This document shows positions 1-31,739 of a DNA stretch of 64,000 nucleotides, in pieces. Within the stretch, counting starts at the first letter, position 1, and every line of letters starts with the position of its first letter. Where the stretch lies: contig JAXCGZ010015127.1 of the NCBI GenBank assembly GCA_037179515.1, positions 36,001 to 100,000 on the forward strand. The letters are read 5' to 3'. Both the position numbers and the translations under genes were made by a program. Below the pieces are notes generated by a model. That model saw nothing but the letters and a program-made list of their open reading frames with translations. It did not search any database and was not told the origin of the DNA. The stretch is from Halocaridina rubra (taxonomy: Eukaryota; Arthropoda; Malacostraca; Decapoda; Atyidae).

Positions 1-678
1 CGAGCTTTACCATACACTGTCTCTCACCTTTTATGCCAAATGAATTCCTGCTGACACTCCTGAAATTAGCTGCCATGTAACGAAGGCTTGGAGTAAGCGG
101 GACTGCAGAGGCGCTCAAGCTGCCTGTCCGCTGGTTGGTCACCATCTGATAGCAATTCAGCACCAGTCTGAGAGAGCATCGACTTGCACAGATCTATAAG
201 ACTGACGAAGAGCAACATCTATCCTATAATTTTTGAGGGCAGGCGAGTATGGCAGAAATGCAAGGGAGAGGCAGTATTTTAAGTGCAACAAGAGGGAGAA
301 AACAAAGGAAACGAGATAATAAATTATGGGGAAAAATGGGCTACTGGTATTGGCATCTGCGGGCATAGTTCTTTAGCATTTTAAGGAAAGGGAATTTTTA
401 ATATTCGAATATTAAAGAAAGCTACTGAAATGTATATAGACAAGCTAATGACATATCAGCAAGAACAAATTTATAGCACAAAAATTAATCTGCAAGAGCA
501 AATTTATAATAAGAATATTTTGGAAAAAGGCATTCATAAGATCTGTCAGCACTACGTGAGAGAGAAAATCAGAGAAAAAGGGAGACTAATACATTGCAAT
601 AATGCACATATTAAATTTCTTCCAAGTACAAGAATATTAAGCTATATAAAATACACCTTGTTCTTGAATTAACGTGAA
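1..678. other. Unassigned AT-rich DNA
   Basis: No recognisable gene, repeat or RNA. Short open frames here have no family motifs. Confidence 0.4.
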
Positions 679-2306
679 GATAGGCTCTCAGAAGTGACGG
701 GTAAATAAGAAATCGCGTAAAAAACGAGTCATTTTCCATAGGAAACAATGATAAAGGGCATAGATGCGTTCCACAACCTTACACAGACACACTATGCCAA
801 AGATATAAGATAAGTAAAAACATATTGTATAAGTACATAACAAAGCAGAAAGCCCTGTATCTATTTTTAAGAGTATACAAAAGATATTCAGATTTACTGT
901 ACAGCAAGAAATTAACATGCTGTACTGTACTCTATTATGTGGTGGGCAACAGGCATACAGTACACTAGGACGTGCATGGTGGCGGTGAGCACAAAGATGC
1001 AAACGTTTTGCTGCCTCCGTGTCAGGTGATGCACCCTCGCATGCTATTTCCCTGACGATATTATATTGAAAGTTTGTTTGGTGTTTGTTCTTAATGCTTT
1101 TTTTCAATTTTCTTAATAATATTCGATTGCATTAAGCGGTAGAAGAGGAGGAGGATGCGGGAGAATGAACCTCTATTGGCAAACGTTTTGCGGCTTCCGT
1201 ATCAGCTGATGCTTATCACTATTCAGGCACAATATCTTACTCATAAAATATTTATTTACTCACTCTATTTGGGGTTTATCTAATATTCATGATTATAGTA
1301 TTATATACCTATATTAATATTCCTTGGTTCTAAACATTACTCTTATCTTCTTTACATATCAACTGTGCTGCATGAACTCTAAACGTAAACAAAGTCAACT
1401 GAGAGAAAAAGAAAACTATACAATTCGTTACAAAGAAAACATATATCAGAGAAACTTAAATGAAGCATACATATTCTCTACATGCTATTTCCCTGACGAT
1501 ATCATATTGAAAGTTTGTTTGCTGTTTGTTCTTAATGCTTTTTTTCAATTTTCTTCATAATATTCGATCACATTAAGCGGTAGAAGAGGAGGAGGATGCA
1601 GGAGAATGAATCTCTATTGGTAAACGTTTTGCCACTTCCGTATCAACTGATGCACCCTCGCATGCTATTTTCCTGACGATATTATATCCAAATTTTTTTG
1701 CTGTTTGTTCTTAATGATCTTTATCAATTTTCTCCATAATATTTGAGCGCATTAAGCGGTAGAAGAGGAGGAGGATGCGGGAGAACGAACCTCGATCCAC
1801 AAACATTTTGCCACTTCCGCATCAGCTGATGCACCCTCGCACGCTATTTCCCTGACGATATTATATCGAAAATTTGTTTGCTGTTTGTTCTTAATGCTTT
1901 TTTCAATTTTCCTCATAGTATTTGATCGTATTAAATGGTAGAAGAGAAGGAGGATGCGGGAGAATGAACCTCTATCCATAAACGTTTTGTCACTTCCGTA
2001 TTAGCTGATGCACACTTGCACGCTATTTCCCTGATGATATTATATAAAAAATTTGTTTGCTGTTTGTTCTTAATGCTTTTTTTCCCATTATCTCCATAAT
2101 ATTCAATCGCATTAAGTAATAGAAGAAAAGGAGGAGGATGGCGGAAAAGTGCCTCCGAGGCGGTTGATTTTTTACTAAAATTAAATTTTTTTTTTAATAC
2201 TTTTGTATGGGCATTATTCGCGAATTTCGTATTTTTTTTACTATTAGTTTTTATGGGCGTTTTTCCAATTTTGCGGATAAAAAATACGCGGAAAAAGCGA
2301 ACAAGG
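679..2306 (-). mobile_element. Tigger-related non-autonomous element, copy P3, minus orientation
   Basis: The right part (2162-2306) is the reverse complement of the start of the element at 25345, ending in the same CCTTGTTC terminus read on the minus strand at 2306. The left part (679-1010) is the reverse complement of the end of the elements at 26878 and 34459, lacking about the last 20 bp. Its middle is expanded by a ~180-bp tandem array. No transposase frame remains. The subterminal sequence resembles that of the Tigger at 29833-31176, which is why I place it in the pogo/Tigger group. Confidence 0.65.
1010..2110. repeat. ~180-bp tandem repeat, five partial copies, one interrupted
   Basis: The phrase around CTATTTCCCTGACGATAT recurs near 1040, 1484, 1661, 1842 and 2021, each followed by a TTTGTTTGCTGTTTGTTCTTAATG-like stretch and then AGCGGTAGAAGAGGAGGAGG. 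Spacing is ~177-181 bp except between the first two, where ~265 bp of unrelated sequence (about 1210-1475) is inserted. The unit contains a sequence present once in the sister elements at 26490 and 34075. Confidence 0.8.
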
Positions 2307-2443
2307 TGTATATAATACTGAAAGCAATATGAACTGCAAATTATCATAATCTTGCAAGAATGCAAGAAGTGAGGTTTATCAGTAAAAGAACAGAAAAGAA
2401 CAAAAGGCTAAAAGTTTAGTAAATAACTAATGGGGCATCTATA

Positions 2444-3028
2444 GTGAATCTGTTTAATTTGAACGAAATGCTCTGTCACACCACTCTCAATCCACATTAC
2501 ACCCATCTCATCAGAGCTTCTACTGCTAAATTCCTGCACTTGATTAAATACCTTGAGGAGTCCAGACACTTTGAAGTGGCTTGTAGATGGAAAGAAGAGG
2601 AAGCTAGAATACTGGAAGAGAACAACAGAAGGAGACATGAAGAAGAAGTTAAATGCCATGAGGAGGAAGCTAGGAGGATAAAAGATGAAGTTAGACAAAG
2701 GGAAAATAATGAACATTTCATGACCCTTAGTCAGCTATTGTCAGAACCCAAGATAACTGTACCAGCTGAGTCTCATGTTACAGCTTCAATTGCATTTTCT
2801 TTGGCCACTAAAGCTACATCTACAGCTTCTACAATTTCTACAGCTACATCTACAGCTTCTATGATTTTTACAGCTACACCTACAGCCTCTAAGATTTCTA
2901 TGGCTTCATCCACAGTTCCTAAGGAGTCTACACCATCACCTTCAGCTCCCATTTCTCAGAAACCATTGTCACAGAGCCCCCAAACATTACATACTAATGC
3001 TACATATCAGGTTTTTCAGGAGTGGCGT
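2444..3028 (+). pseudogene. Gypsy Gag-like N-terminal fragment
   Basis: A 195-residue open frame with a charged coiled coil (residues ~45-90, runs of KEEEAR and HEEEVK) followed by a low-complexity Ala/Ser/Thr tract of short repeated units (residues ~110-165). Downstream Gag sequence is interrupted by stops until Cys/His knuckle remnants (CQFC...H and FCSKTGHYDKCC spacing) near 3640-3820. Nucleic-acid binding in the Gag particle would be the ancestral role. Inactive. Confidence 0.55.
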
Positions 3029-4454
3029 TGACATTGGAATAATTTCTCCCCAATGGATGATCTTCAGAAGATGCCGAGAGATAAACAATTGATCCAGTTA
3101 TGGATGTGTGTGTCTCTAGGCATACAAAGGATATTAGAACACATCCTCAGACTCACCCTAGGTATATGATGTTCTAGATCAGCTACAATCACACATCAAA
3201 GGCCAGCAAAATGAAGCTTTATGTAGGAATGAACTCCTGTGTATTAAACAAGCTAACGTTTAGCCTTTCTTTGACTTTTATGTGGGACTGAAGAATTTGG
3301 CTGAGGAGGTAGACCTATGTTCAGGTGACCCACTGACTTTTGTTGACACTTAATTTAAAAAGGTAGCATTAATGGGCATCAGAGATGAGGAATTGATTCA
3401 GTGCCTAGTTTTGATGGACACACGGGCATAATTACAGAATATAGTAAACTGCCGCCGCTTGCACAAGGCTACCCAAAGTACAGCCTCTGCCATCCACTCC
3501 TCACTAAGTCAGCTGTGCACTCTTTCCTTCTACAAAGAGAATATACGTCAGACTAAGAAGGATACTTCACATTGGACTTTAGCTTCAGAAAATAGCGAGA
3601 AGCCTTCAACTTCCCACCTCATTTCAATTACAAGTGAACCCTGCCAGTTTTGTGCACATCAGCATGGCCCAGGGTAGTGCCCAACTGCTGAGGGCACAGG
3701 TCACAATTGTGGCCACTGGGGTCATTGGGCCAACATTGCCAAGTGCCCTGCCAAGGATGCCCAGTACCACTTTTGTAGCAAGACAGGACACTATGACAAG
3801 TGCTGCCAAACGAGGATGAAGGACAATGGACAGGGTGCTTATTCTAGCTAGGGCAGAGCCTTTTCCTTTTCTTGATGATCCCCGGCAAAGAAGAAAGGCA
3901 AATGTTGTCATGTTGGATCAGCTCCTTCCTCCAATAAGAAGATTCACAGGTCTATATGTATCCATCTGGTATTTGGCAAAGTTGTTTCACAACTCCAGAT
4001 GCTTTCTGACATTGGTGAGGATGTCACTTTATAGGCAAATGGCACCTTGACCTTCTCCACATTCCTTGAAGTAGCTTGTAGCCCCTGTCTTCCACAAGTA
4101 CACTTACTGCAGATGGTACCAAGATGGCACCCCCCCCCCTTGGTTCTTTCCAGGCTACCCTCCACCCTGGCACAAGGCCCTAAACTGCTAATATACAAGT
4201 CTATGAGGCAGTTCAAACCCAACTCCTCCTGCATGCTCATTGCCAGGAGTTGGCAATAATCTCACTCAACTTCCCAAAACCAATTTTGGAGGTGAAACAT
4301 GTTAACAGATTGCCCCTCTCTGTTACCATGTCCCCTTCAGCTGCAAGGAAGTACTATTTTCAGGAATCTAAGGATGTGCTGGTCTCTAAGGCAGATCTAA
4401 GCACTGCCCCACTGAAGCCAATTGTGGGCCAGCCCATGAGAATCCACCTGAAGT

Positions 4455-5553
4455 ATGGTGCTGTACCGTTCATACACCGAGACCAATCCCCTCGCATTCC
4501 AGAACCAAGTTAAAGAGGAAATTGATTCCATGGTCCAACAGGGCTTCATCAAGCCAGTTGGCGATGACCCCTCGGGAGAGTGCCATCCTCTCATTGTTGC
4601 TCCAAAGGATCGAGGTGTTTGTATCACAGTCGACCTCACACACCTCAGCCATCAGGTGTCACGGCTGACTCACCCCTCTCCAGCGCCCTTTGCCGCCATC
4701 TGCAGTGTTGCCACTTTGGAACATTACTTTACCACAGTGGATTCTTTATGAGGGTACTGGCAAATGGAACTCGCCGAGGAAGATCATCACCTGTCATCAC
4801 CCCATATGGATGTTTCAAACACCGCAAAGGACCATGGTCTTGGCGGCTACCAGTGACACTTTGACTCCATGGTGACATGGCCCTTCAAGGTATAGATATT
4901 TGTGTTAAGGTTGTTGAAAATATTCTCCTGTATGATGAAAATTTCTCAACACATCTCCAAAGGATACATCTGGTGATCTCTAGGTGCCACAAGTATGGGA
5001 TCACCCTGAACGCAGAAAAGTTTCTGGTTGCTGCGCCTAGTGTGAGCTTCTGTGGATACTACCTCTCATAAGATGGTATTTCCACAGACAAGGACAAGAT
5101 CAGTGCCATTTGTGACTTCCCTACTCCCACCAACCTGACTGATCTTTGTTCACTCATGGCCCAGGTGAACCATTTGGATGAGTTCACCCCAGACATTGTC
5201 TCTGCCGCCCAACCTCTATGCCCCCTGATGAGCCCCAAGAGGACGTTACATGGGCCGTGGATAACGATGAGGCATTCCGCTGGGTCAAGAGAGCACTCCT
5301 CCAAGTGCTTTTCCTTGCCGATGCTGAGACCCACTACACCACCATTGAACTGGAATTGCTTGCTGCTGTCTGGGCAGCATCTAAGTATAGACTGTTTTTA
5401 ACCAGCCTCCAAAATTTCACCCTGATGACAGATCATCAACCACTGGTTCCAGTCCTGAACCATTACACCTTGTACGCGGTTGAGAACCTCTGCCTCCAAT
5501 ACATTAAGGAAAAGCTCTCGTCCTACTTGTTCACAGCTGTGTGGCATGGTTAG
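4455..5553 (+). pseudogene. Gypsy reverse transcriptase and RNase H remnants
   Basis: RT motifs are spread over several frames: VAPKDRG, TVDLTHL, YFTTVDSL and GYWQMELAEED, then ENILLYDE at ~4914, where the family's catalytic Asp-Asp pair has become Glu-Asn, so the active site is lost. Next come ITLNAEKF, VSFCGY and the connection region. RNase H follows as YTTIELELLAAVWA and TLMTDHQPLVPVLNHYTL, with its N-terminal part (the first catalytic Asp region) deleted just after ~5315. Internal stops near 4749 and 5551 confirm decay. Confidence 0.8.
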
Positions 5554-5889
5554 AAACAGCTCTGCATTCCTGATGCCTTATCATGAGCCCCAGTCAGCTG
5601 TCCCACACCAGAGGATGAGATACCTTCTGCCGATACTGTGACGCACCTCAGGACCAACATCACTGTCAACAACATCAGCTCCGAAGATTCTTTACTTCAC
5701 GGTGCTAATAGGATCTTACAGGATCTCCGCACCACTGCACGCACGGACTCATCGTACACCACTTTGTTTGAAGCCATTACTTCAGGATATCCTTCCAATC
5801 GATGCGAGTTATCCGCTGCCATGCTGCTATGTTGGACAATACGAGACAGCCTATTTGCAGATGGGGAACTTGTCTTGTAAGGCCAACTG

Positions 5890-6770
5890 ATCGTGGTTCC
5901 TGCCGTCCTTCGCCACCACACCCTGGCTCACCTACATGACAGTCACAGAGGTGTGGAAGCCACGAAGCGTCAGACAAGACAGACCAATTTATGGCCTGGC
6001 ATCGACTGACATTAAAAACACTATCAATGCCTGCGAACCACGTCAGATGTGGCAGCCCAGCCAACAACAGGGATCTCTCAAGTGCAAAAACATACCCACC
6101 CAACCTTTCAAGTCACTCTGCAAATTTCTTCAGTGTCGTGGGGAAACCCTTCCTCGTCATCCCTGACCAACTCTCGGGGTGGCCTGCTTTCGTCCCCTGC
6201 GGAAGTGATAACACCATTTCGCACATCATATGTATATATTGCCGGTATTTCTGGGAAGTAGGTGTCCCTCTCCGCCTAAGGACTGACAGCGGACCCCAGT
6301 TTACCAGCACCGACTTCCAGAATTTCATGGAGCAATGGGGCATCCACTATGGGGTATATTCTCTGCATTACCCCCAGTCAAATGGCCACGCCGAGGCTGC
6401 CGTGAAATCGGTCAAAAGCCTCATCCTCAAGACTGCACCCTGTGGCGACATCAACTATGAAGACTTTGACAGGGGTTTATTGGAACTCGCATCACCCTCT
6501 GCTGCACAGGACAGATACTATATGGTCGCCCACTCAAGCTTCCTTGTTCATGCCGAGTCCTTCTGTAAGGAGTGGCAGGCCAAAATAGAGGAGTGCAATA
6601 GCAATGGTGCCGCACGTGCTGACCAGGTGAAGGCTCAGTACGAACAGCATGCCCACCCCCTTCCCAGGTTAAATGTCAAACAGACTGTTTGTATTCAAGA
6701 TCCAACGACTCACCGCTGGGACAAATCAATCAATTTGATTTGCTCGACGAGAAAATTAAGTTCTCTTTAG
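5890..6770 (+). pseudogene. Gypsy integrase remnant
   Basis: A broken His/Cys zinc region (LRHHTLAHLHDSHRGVEATKR) is followed, from ~6110, by a long frame with all three catalytic positions visible: Asp in VIPDQLSGW, Asp in RLRTDSGPQF and Glu in SNGHAEAAVKSV. A C-terminal chromatin/DNA-binding part with ARADQVKAQYEQH and THRWDK comes next. Upstream frameshifts and stops mean no intact polyprotein feeds it. Confidence 0.8.
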
Positions 6771-6859
6771 CTAATCTCCCCGTTACCCCACGTCGCTCTC
6801 AAAGGCTCCTGGAAAATGACACTCGAGATGGCACTACGAACGTGAGGGGGAGGGAGGAG

Positions 6860-7560
6860 TGGATATGCGAGAAAAATACAGACAGATACTGAGATGTATA
6901 TTATAATATACCATTCCTTATATTATATAATCATTTCTTATACCATATATTTACCATGTTTATTATGTACTATTCATTCATATCTCATATTTAACCCCCC
7001 AATAACGTGTATAAATTTTTAGGGCCTAAGTACACTGTGACGCCATTGGCGTCAATTTGAACAAAAATATTATTTTTAAATAGTTACATTTAAGCCATTG
7101 GTGTAATATTTTGGTTGAGCATAATTTGCCCTCTCTCTACCGAATGAACTAATTAGCAACCCTCTCCATTTACGTAGCTTTAAGGGCAAGGCATAATACA
7201 AAGGCAGTTTTTGTCTCCCTCACTCATCACTCAGACCGCACATCTCTTTATGCGCACTATATTCCACATCCATAAATGATCCTATGAATTATTGTTTCTC
7301 TATTTTTATTGATTCATGAAACAACAACAAATAATGAAATCAATGATATACTATGTATTTTAATAAATGTAGGTTTGGGGGAGGAAAATAGCTGAGAAAC
7401 AAAATAGTACGGGGAGCTAAAAAACTTCCGGGCAGAGACAAGATTTCACAAATGAGAACGGAAAAGAAAACTTATTGAAACTTGTGGTGCGTGAGAAGGT
7501 TAATTACTCATGGGTCTCTTATTTACACCGCTAATATATACATTTTGCAACGCTGATGCA
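6860..7560. other. Possible 3' LTR and flank, unconfirmed
   Basis: Follows the purine-rich stretch at 6844-6859. Begins TGG and has AT-rich palindromic TATTATAATATA sequence. No second copy exists in the window, so LTR status cannot be tested here. No coding potential was seen. Confidence 0.3.
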
Positions 7561-7757
7561 AGACTCGGTGGTAACGCACTGACTTCGCATTCACGAGGTT
7601 GAAAGATCGGTTCCCGTCCAAGACTGAGAGTTTAAGCTGTTTCCTGGCAGGTACTGCTGTGGTTGGACCCCACAATGGGGGTTGGGGCTTGCCCCGGCTG
7701 ACAAATACCCATTGTATTGTAATGGATATAAAGGATTATTATTATTATTATTATTAC
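7561..7757 (+). repeat. tRNA-derived SINE with (TTA)n tail
   Basis: The 5' part has A-box-like GGTGGTAACGCACT and B-box-like GATCGGTTCCCG at tRNA spacing, then an unrelated body (ACCCCACAATGGGGGTTGG hairpin) and a (TTA)n tail at 7736-7757. This is a SINE layout, with internal RNA polymerase III promoter elements and a LINE-type tail. Confidence 0.65.
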
Positions 7758-10047
7758 ATAGAGTAGTGGAGTTGAATTAGCCCACTAGAGATGACCAGGT
7801 GTTTGCTGTTCTCCCTTCCTGCGTATATATAACTTTATGATGTATTTGTAACTCTAAGTAATAGAGTCTCAGTGAAGGAGTTTCCTTTCAGACCTACAGA
7901 CATATTGACATACTTTATGCTCAGCCATCTCTTTCTAGTAAGATGAGACTTATCTCATCATAAATTTCTAGTAAGTTTGGTAATGTAAACCTACCTTCTC
8001 TGAAGCCAAATCTAAAGCTCTGTTATATGTATTCATTCTATACAAAAAATGTATATGTATTAAAGCGCTAAAAATTTGCAGCAATAAAAAGAAAAATTAA
8101 AGCCTTATTAAACACAGACAATTTACGTATGGCCTAGGACGACTATAAAAAGGATTAAGACTTGGCATGAGTAAGGGCTTAGGATAAGCTGAAACTCATC
8201 CACGAGTTTTTGTAATAAAAAAAACACTCACTTCAATATATTTAGGCTATATATGGCCTAAGCTTTTCCTGTAAAGAGTATATGGCTAAGGCATGGGCAA
8301 TGGCTCAGTCAAAACAGAAACTTATCTAGGTTTATACAGGAAACAAAGTAAATCCTTCCTTAAAGTATTCAAGGCAAGGTGTAGCCTAGGACTTCCTTGT
8401 TAACTGGCTTCAGAAGAAAGAAAATATCAACACCAATAACCCTTGTGTTGAGAGAGCCAACAACAAAGATAGGGGAACATTCTCACTTCGAAAAGGAGAG
8501 AGACTGGGTAGGGCATGCTGATGCTTTATAACCTTAATGTTTTTGCTGTCGTTGAGGCCACCCTTCTAAGTTCATTGGAGTATGGATCCACATTTAAAAT
8601 AAAATGATGAAATATACATCACTATGACTCTTAGCCATTTATTGCTAAAGCAAAGAGTTTATTTAAAAGAATGAACTCAATGAGCTTGCAAAAAATTTAT
8701 CCTTATTTGGAAGAGATTTATTCTCAGATAATAAATACAGCTTTGCATGTATCATCATGACAGTACATTAGCTAATAACACAGTTCATCTGGTAGAAATA
8801 TAAAATTTATCTACATACAAAAGCCATAATCCCCCTTATAATGGGGGTGGCTGAGTCAAAGCCAAAACGACTCTCTCTGGAAAAGAAATACAGAGTAAGG
8901 GACTAAAAGTCCCTTTTCTCCATCCCATTCAGTTAACTTTTACAACACAGAGGAGATATTCTTGCCTTCTCCTCTCAGGGGGAAGAAACATTAAAATAAA
9001 AAATATTATTCAAAGGTGAATGAATATATTGTGCAGGGATATTCTATAAAATTTATTGTACCGATAGCTATCAAGATTCAAGTCTCAAAAAAAAAAAAAA
9101 AAAAATTTCAATATCACCAACTCTTAACCACTTCACCATCTCTTTTTTATTTAAACAAGAATTTATATAAATTTGTGACAATACTCAAATCTGAGCAGTT
9201 CAGTTGATTTCTAAAAATAAGGATAATCTACAACGACAACAAGCATACGTATTAGAAATAAACTAAAATGCCCAATAAAATGCCACATTCATATAAACAC
9301 ATGAGAGAAGTAAGAATCCACAAGAGTGAATTCTACACGGCTTTCTGAGAAATTACCCTCAAAAGAACAATACTGTATTTACTTGATAGTACTACGCCAA
9401 TAGTTTTCTTTTATAGTCTGTGACTTATGTCTGTTCTCAGTACTATCCTTGCAAAGTTTTTTTTTTTTTATAAATTCGTGAATTAGTCTGTTCTCAGTCA
9501 CAATACAAAACAATAATCTCGTTATTAGAGCCCCTATGAACATGGCCCTCACCACAAACCAATATATCAAAATTTATAATATAACATCAGTAAATATACC
9601 AAAAATATGATACCAATTCCTAAATAGAAAACACTGAAAATAACACACCAACTTTACAAGGTAAAGTTGGATATGCAGTCATGCCTCGATAATTATATAA
9701 ATTTTATAAATTATATAAATTTTCCATACTACCATCACATCAATAAAAGAATATGAATGAGTTCATAAACTAATACAATAGTAGAAAAAAGTAATGTATA
9801 GAAAAAACTTTCTAATGCTTAACATCTCTAATTCATTAAACCATAATATTCATCAATGTCATTCCTAAAAAAAAAAAAAAAAGAGAGAAGAAAGTCATAT
9901 TCCATACATTTCATACAGTATATCTTCTTAGGTTTCAACATATAAGCGTGTCTGTATATTGAACTGCTTCTCAAATCATGAATACCATATCACCCCTTGC
10001 TAATGAAAATTTGTTTTTTATAAAAGTCTTCTCATGGCAAAGGGGAA
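7758..10047. other. 3' flank / 3' UTR of ebi; no other gene recognised
   Basis: AT-rich sequence with short homopolymer runs (A runs near 9087 and 9870). Part of it must be the ebi 3' UTR. No repeat family recognised. Confidence 0.4.
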
Positions 10048-28997
<18,950 letters not shown>

Positions 28998-29832
28998 CTT
29001 CCAGAAAACACAAAATTCTACTGATTCAAGTAGGTAGACTGTTCAAAGGTATCCACAGTCTGTTCAACATCGATTAGCTGTTGACAAAGTAAAATACGAG
29101 CATTAAGAAATTATATATTATTCATAAAAGTAGTACTTTGGAAGAGCCAATTTTAATTTAATCTTAATATTCACGCAGTTATTGCCTGAAGTATATTACT
29201 ACAGGAACTGAAAAGTAAATATGTGAAAGATCTTTAATTATGATAGAGAACAATATGAGGGATTCCTGAATGGCTAATTTTTAGATGAAAACTAGATCTT
29301 TAACAGCATATCTGTAAATGATAGAATATTTTTTTAAATGAAAAAACATTAACATAACACAACAGAATCCACAGTTTATTGAAAGCATATATGTTCTGAT
29401 ATTCAGTATTTCTTTTAGCTTTTAAATTTGCTCAACCCCTATCATTAGCTAACACACTGTATAAGTGAATGCCTACATAATTAGCTGGACAACCGCAATC
29501 TAAATTTACTAGCTAAGAATACTTGTGTTAAAGAGAGATGTAAGCTGCTTATTCTGAAAAACAGATCAAGATTGGCTATACATAGAAAAATACTGTAATA
29601 AAAAAAAATAAGTAAATATCATGACATGTTCTAAAACTATATCACACAACTGTGGAGCTATGCCGCTAATCCCTTTCAACTAACTCACATAAAATGCCAA
29701 GAGAATAAAGAGGGTCCTTGATTTACGACAGGCTTCCGTTCCTGAAAAGTGTCGTAACCCGATTGTCATCGTAAGTCAGAACACATCATCTAAATACGAA
29801 CCTAGGTCCCCCACCTATGTTAATAACAAATA

Positions 29833-31176
29833 CAATCACCTCTCCATTAACAAGAGAGAAGACTATGCAAACTTGGATTACCACGTATAGAAAAAAATAG
29901 TAAACAAATTTGAACTGCGAGGTTAACACGAGCAAGAAAAAGCGAGAAAAAATGTGGTACAGTGTAGTGACTAAGTGTCCGCCTTGGAGCCACTTTCCTG
30001 CCATGCGCTTCAGTCTCTCTTCACCCAGCATACCATGTGCAAATATTGCTTGTTGTAACTGTTGTTGTGGTAAACTTTGTATTTCCTGTGCTTTTTTTGC
30101 ATTTTTTATTCATCTATCATGGCCAGTATTGTGGAAGTGCTCCTACTCCTAAGAGTGAGAAAGTCTATAATCTTGAGGTAAAACTGCGACAACGTGAGGA
30201 GGAGGAGGAAAAGGAGGCAGCAGCCACACTTCATGGGAGCCCCATGAAAACACTCACTGTGAAGGACTTGGGTGAATTTTTTAACCATATGGAGAAAGCC
30301 TTCGATATTTTGGATATAAAAGATCCTAATGTAGAGCGTGCAGGCTTTACGTACCGAAGTGTATTGCAACATGTTGCCTGCTACAATGAACTTTTGCAAG
30401 AAAAGAGGAGGGTTGCATGGCTGGCAACTCTTCATGCCAACTTCTCATCTAAAACAAGTGATTCTGATGACCTTCAACCCCGCAGATCTAAGAAGCATGA
30501 ACCCCAACCACAACCAGGGGTTTAGCTCTCCCACTTCCCCCTCCTCTTCTCCTTCCTCTCCTACAGCTTAAGTCAACTGCTCACCGCCACCACGCACATC
30601 CCAGTATGCCTGTTGCTTGCAGTACATAGAGTGAGAAGAGTGTATTTTTTTTTTATACTGTCTCTAATATTATATTCAGGCGTTGCAGAATGAAAAAAAA
30701 AGAAAGTGATGTTTCCTAGAATTATGCGAAGCATGTTGAGTTTTCTAGTGTTGCTTTTGTTTATTTTTTATTTTATCTTTGCTTACGTTTGCAGATAGGG
30801 GTTAGTTCTCCTGCTTCCTCCTCCCTATCCTACTGCTTAAGTCAACAGCTCACCGCCGCCACCAAGCACGTCCCAGTATGCCTGTTGCCCATCGCAACAT
30901 AATTTGTTTACTGTACAGTATTTATTTGTTTATCTGTATATCTTTAGTACTGTATTTGTATATTTTTAATTTACATACATATTTCAGCTGGATTATGTAC
31001 TTGTAAAATGTGTTTTACTTAGCTTTTTTCTTTGGTATAGTGTGTTTATACATGCTTGTGGAGCGTATCTTAGTCTATTAGTATTATTCTTTATGGAAAT
31101 ACTCTTTAAAATACGCAAAATTTGCTTTACACGGTCATTTTCTGACCCTATCCTCGCGTAAATGGAGAGGTGACTG
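29833..31176 (+). mobile_element. Tigger-type element H, nested in G1
   Basis: Ends CAATCACCTCTCCATT and AATGGAGAGGTGACTG with TA outside both (29831-29832, 31177-31178). It carries only the C-terminal part of a transposase. A ~270-bp internal duplication repeats the CTCACCGCC...CCCAGTATGCCTGTTGC stretch (~30578 and ~30850). Confidence 0.85.
30037..30522 (+). pseudogene. Tigger transposase C-terminal piece in element H
   Basis: A 162-residue open frame. The first ~45 residues look like read-through of non-coding sequence. From ~30230 it reads KTLTVKDLGEFFNHMEKAFDILD, ERAGFTYRSVLQHVACY and QEKRRVA, the family's C-terminal region, ending with an acidic and Pro/Gln tail. HTH and DDE parts are absent, so it is not a transposase by itself. 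Confidence 0.7.
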
Positions 31177-31739
31177 TAATCTACAACATAGAAACATAAT
31201 CTAAGTTCAAAATTTAAGACATAAAAATAGTAAAAGTACACCATACAGTATTGCTTACCTTTACTCGAGAAAACTAAGACATAAAGACAGAAAAAGTACA
31301 CTATATAGGATTGCTTACCTTCAAGCGTGTGGTCGGCTTGCACACTGGAAGAGGCGTTGCAAGGTAGGGAGAGACAAACAGGATTATAAGGAGGAGGAAG
31401 CTGGAAAGGGAGGTGCTAAAGACACTGGGCATGTGAGTTTGGAGAGGCAAAAGAACTTGCAGAAGATGCTGGAGATATTGGGCAGGTGCTTGTATAGAGG
31501 CAAATAAGGTAGTGGGTACAGGATCTGTAGGTGGGGGCTCTACCTTTAGGGAGGATTGATCAAGACGGGTCTGAAAGGATGCCCTCTTCTTCTAATATAT
31601 TTCCTTGTAACACCACAGGCAATCTGTGACCCCTCTGGCGACCTTAGTATACCTGGCAATGTTGGGGTCCTGAGTCTCGAGCTTTGACAATCCTTCCTCT
31701 ATCAGGGCAAAAGATTTTTTAAGTTCCTGCTTGAGAATC

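Larger units (their letters stand above)
2310..6859 (+). mobile_element. Decayed Ty3/gypsy-type LTR retroelement (Gag, RT, RNase H, integrase remnants)
   Basis: In one direction there are a Gag-like coiled-coil frame, zinc-knuckle remnants (~3640-3820), RT (~4500-5090), RNase H (~5160-5580) and integrase (~5890-6770), the gypsy Pol order. Multiple stops and frameshifts break every domain. No 5' LTR fits, because the P3 element ends at 2306 and the Gag frame starts at 2444. A purine run at 6844-6859 followed by TG could be the polypurine tract at the edge of a 3' LTR, but no second LTR copy was seen to confirm it. No envelope gene was seen. Confidence 0.8.

Noticed and set aside
430..672. Small gene near the left edge
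   Set aside because: Low-complexity Lys/Ile-rich translation of AT-rich DNA with no motif or conserved neighbour.
1010..2110. Regular ~180-bp repeats resembling a CRISPR-like array
   Set aside because: Repeat units are long and contiguous without unique spacers, lie within a transposon, and the genome is eukaryotic.
5991..6770. 259-residue integrase frame as a live gene
   Set aside because: Only the integrase catalytic core and tail are open; the upstream zinc region, RT and RNase H are broken, so no functional Pol is made.
30037..30522. Possible domesticated Tigger-derived host gene
   Set aside because: Only the C-terminal region is present, it lies between intact inverted repeats of element H, and no splice sites or promoter are evident.
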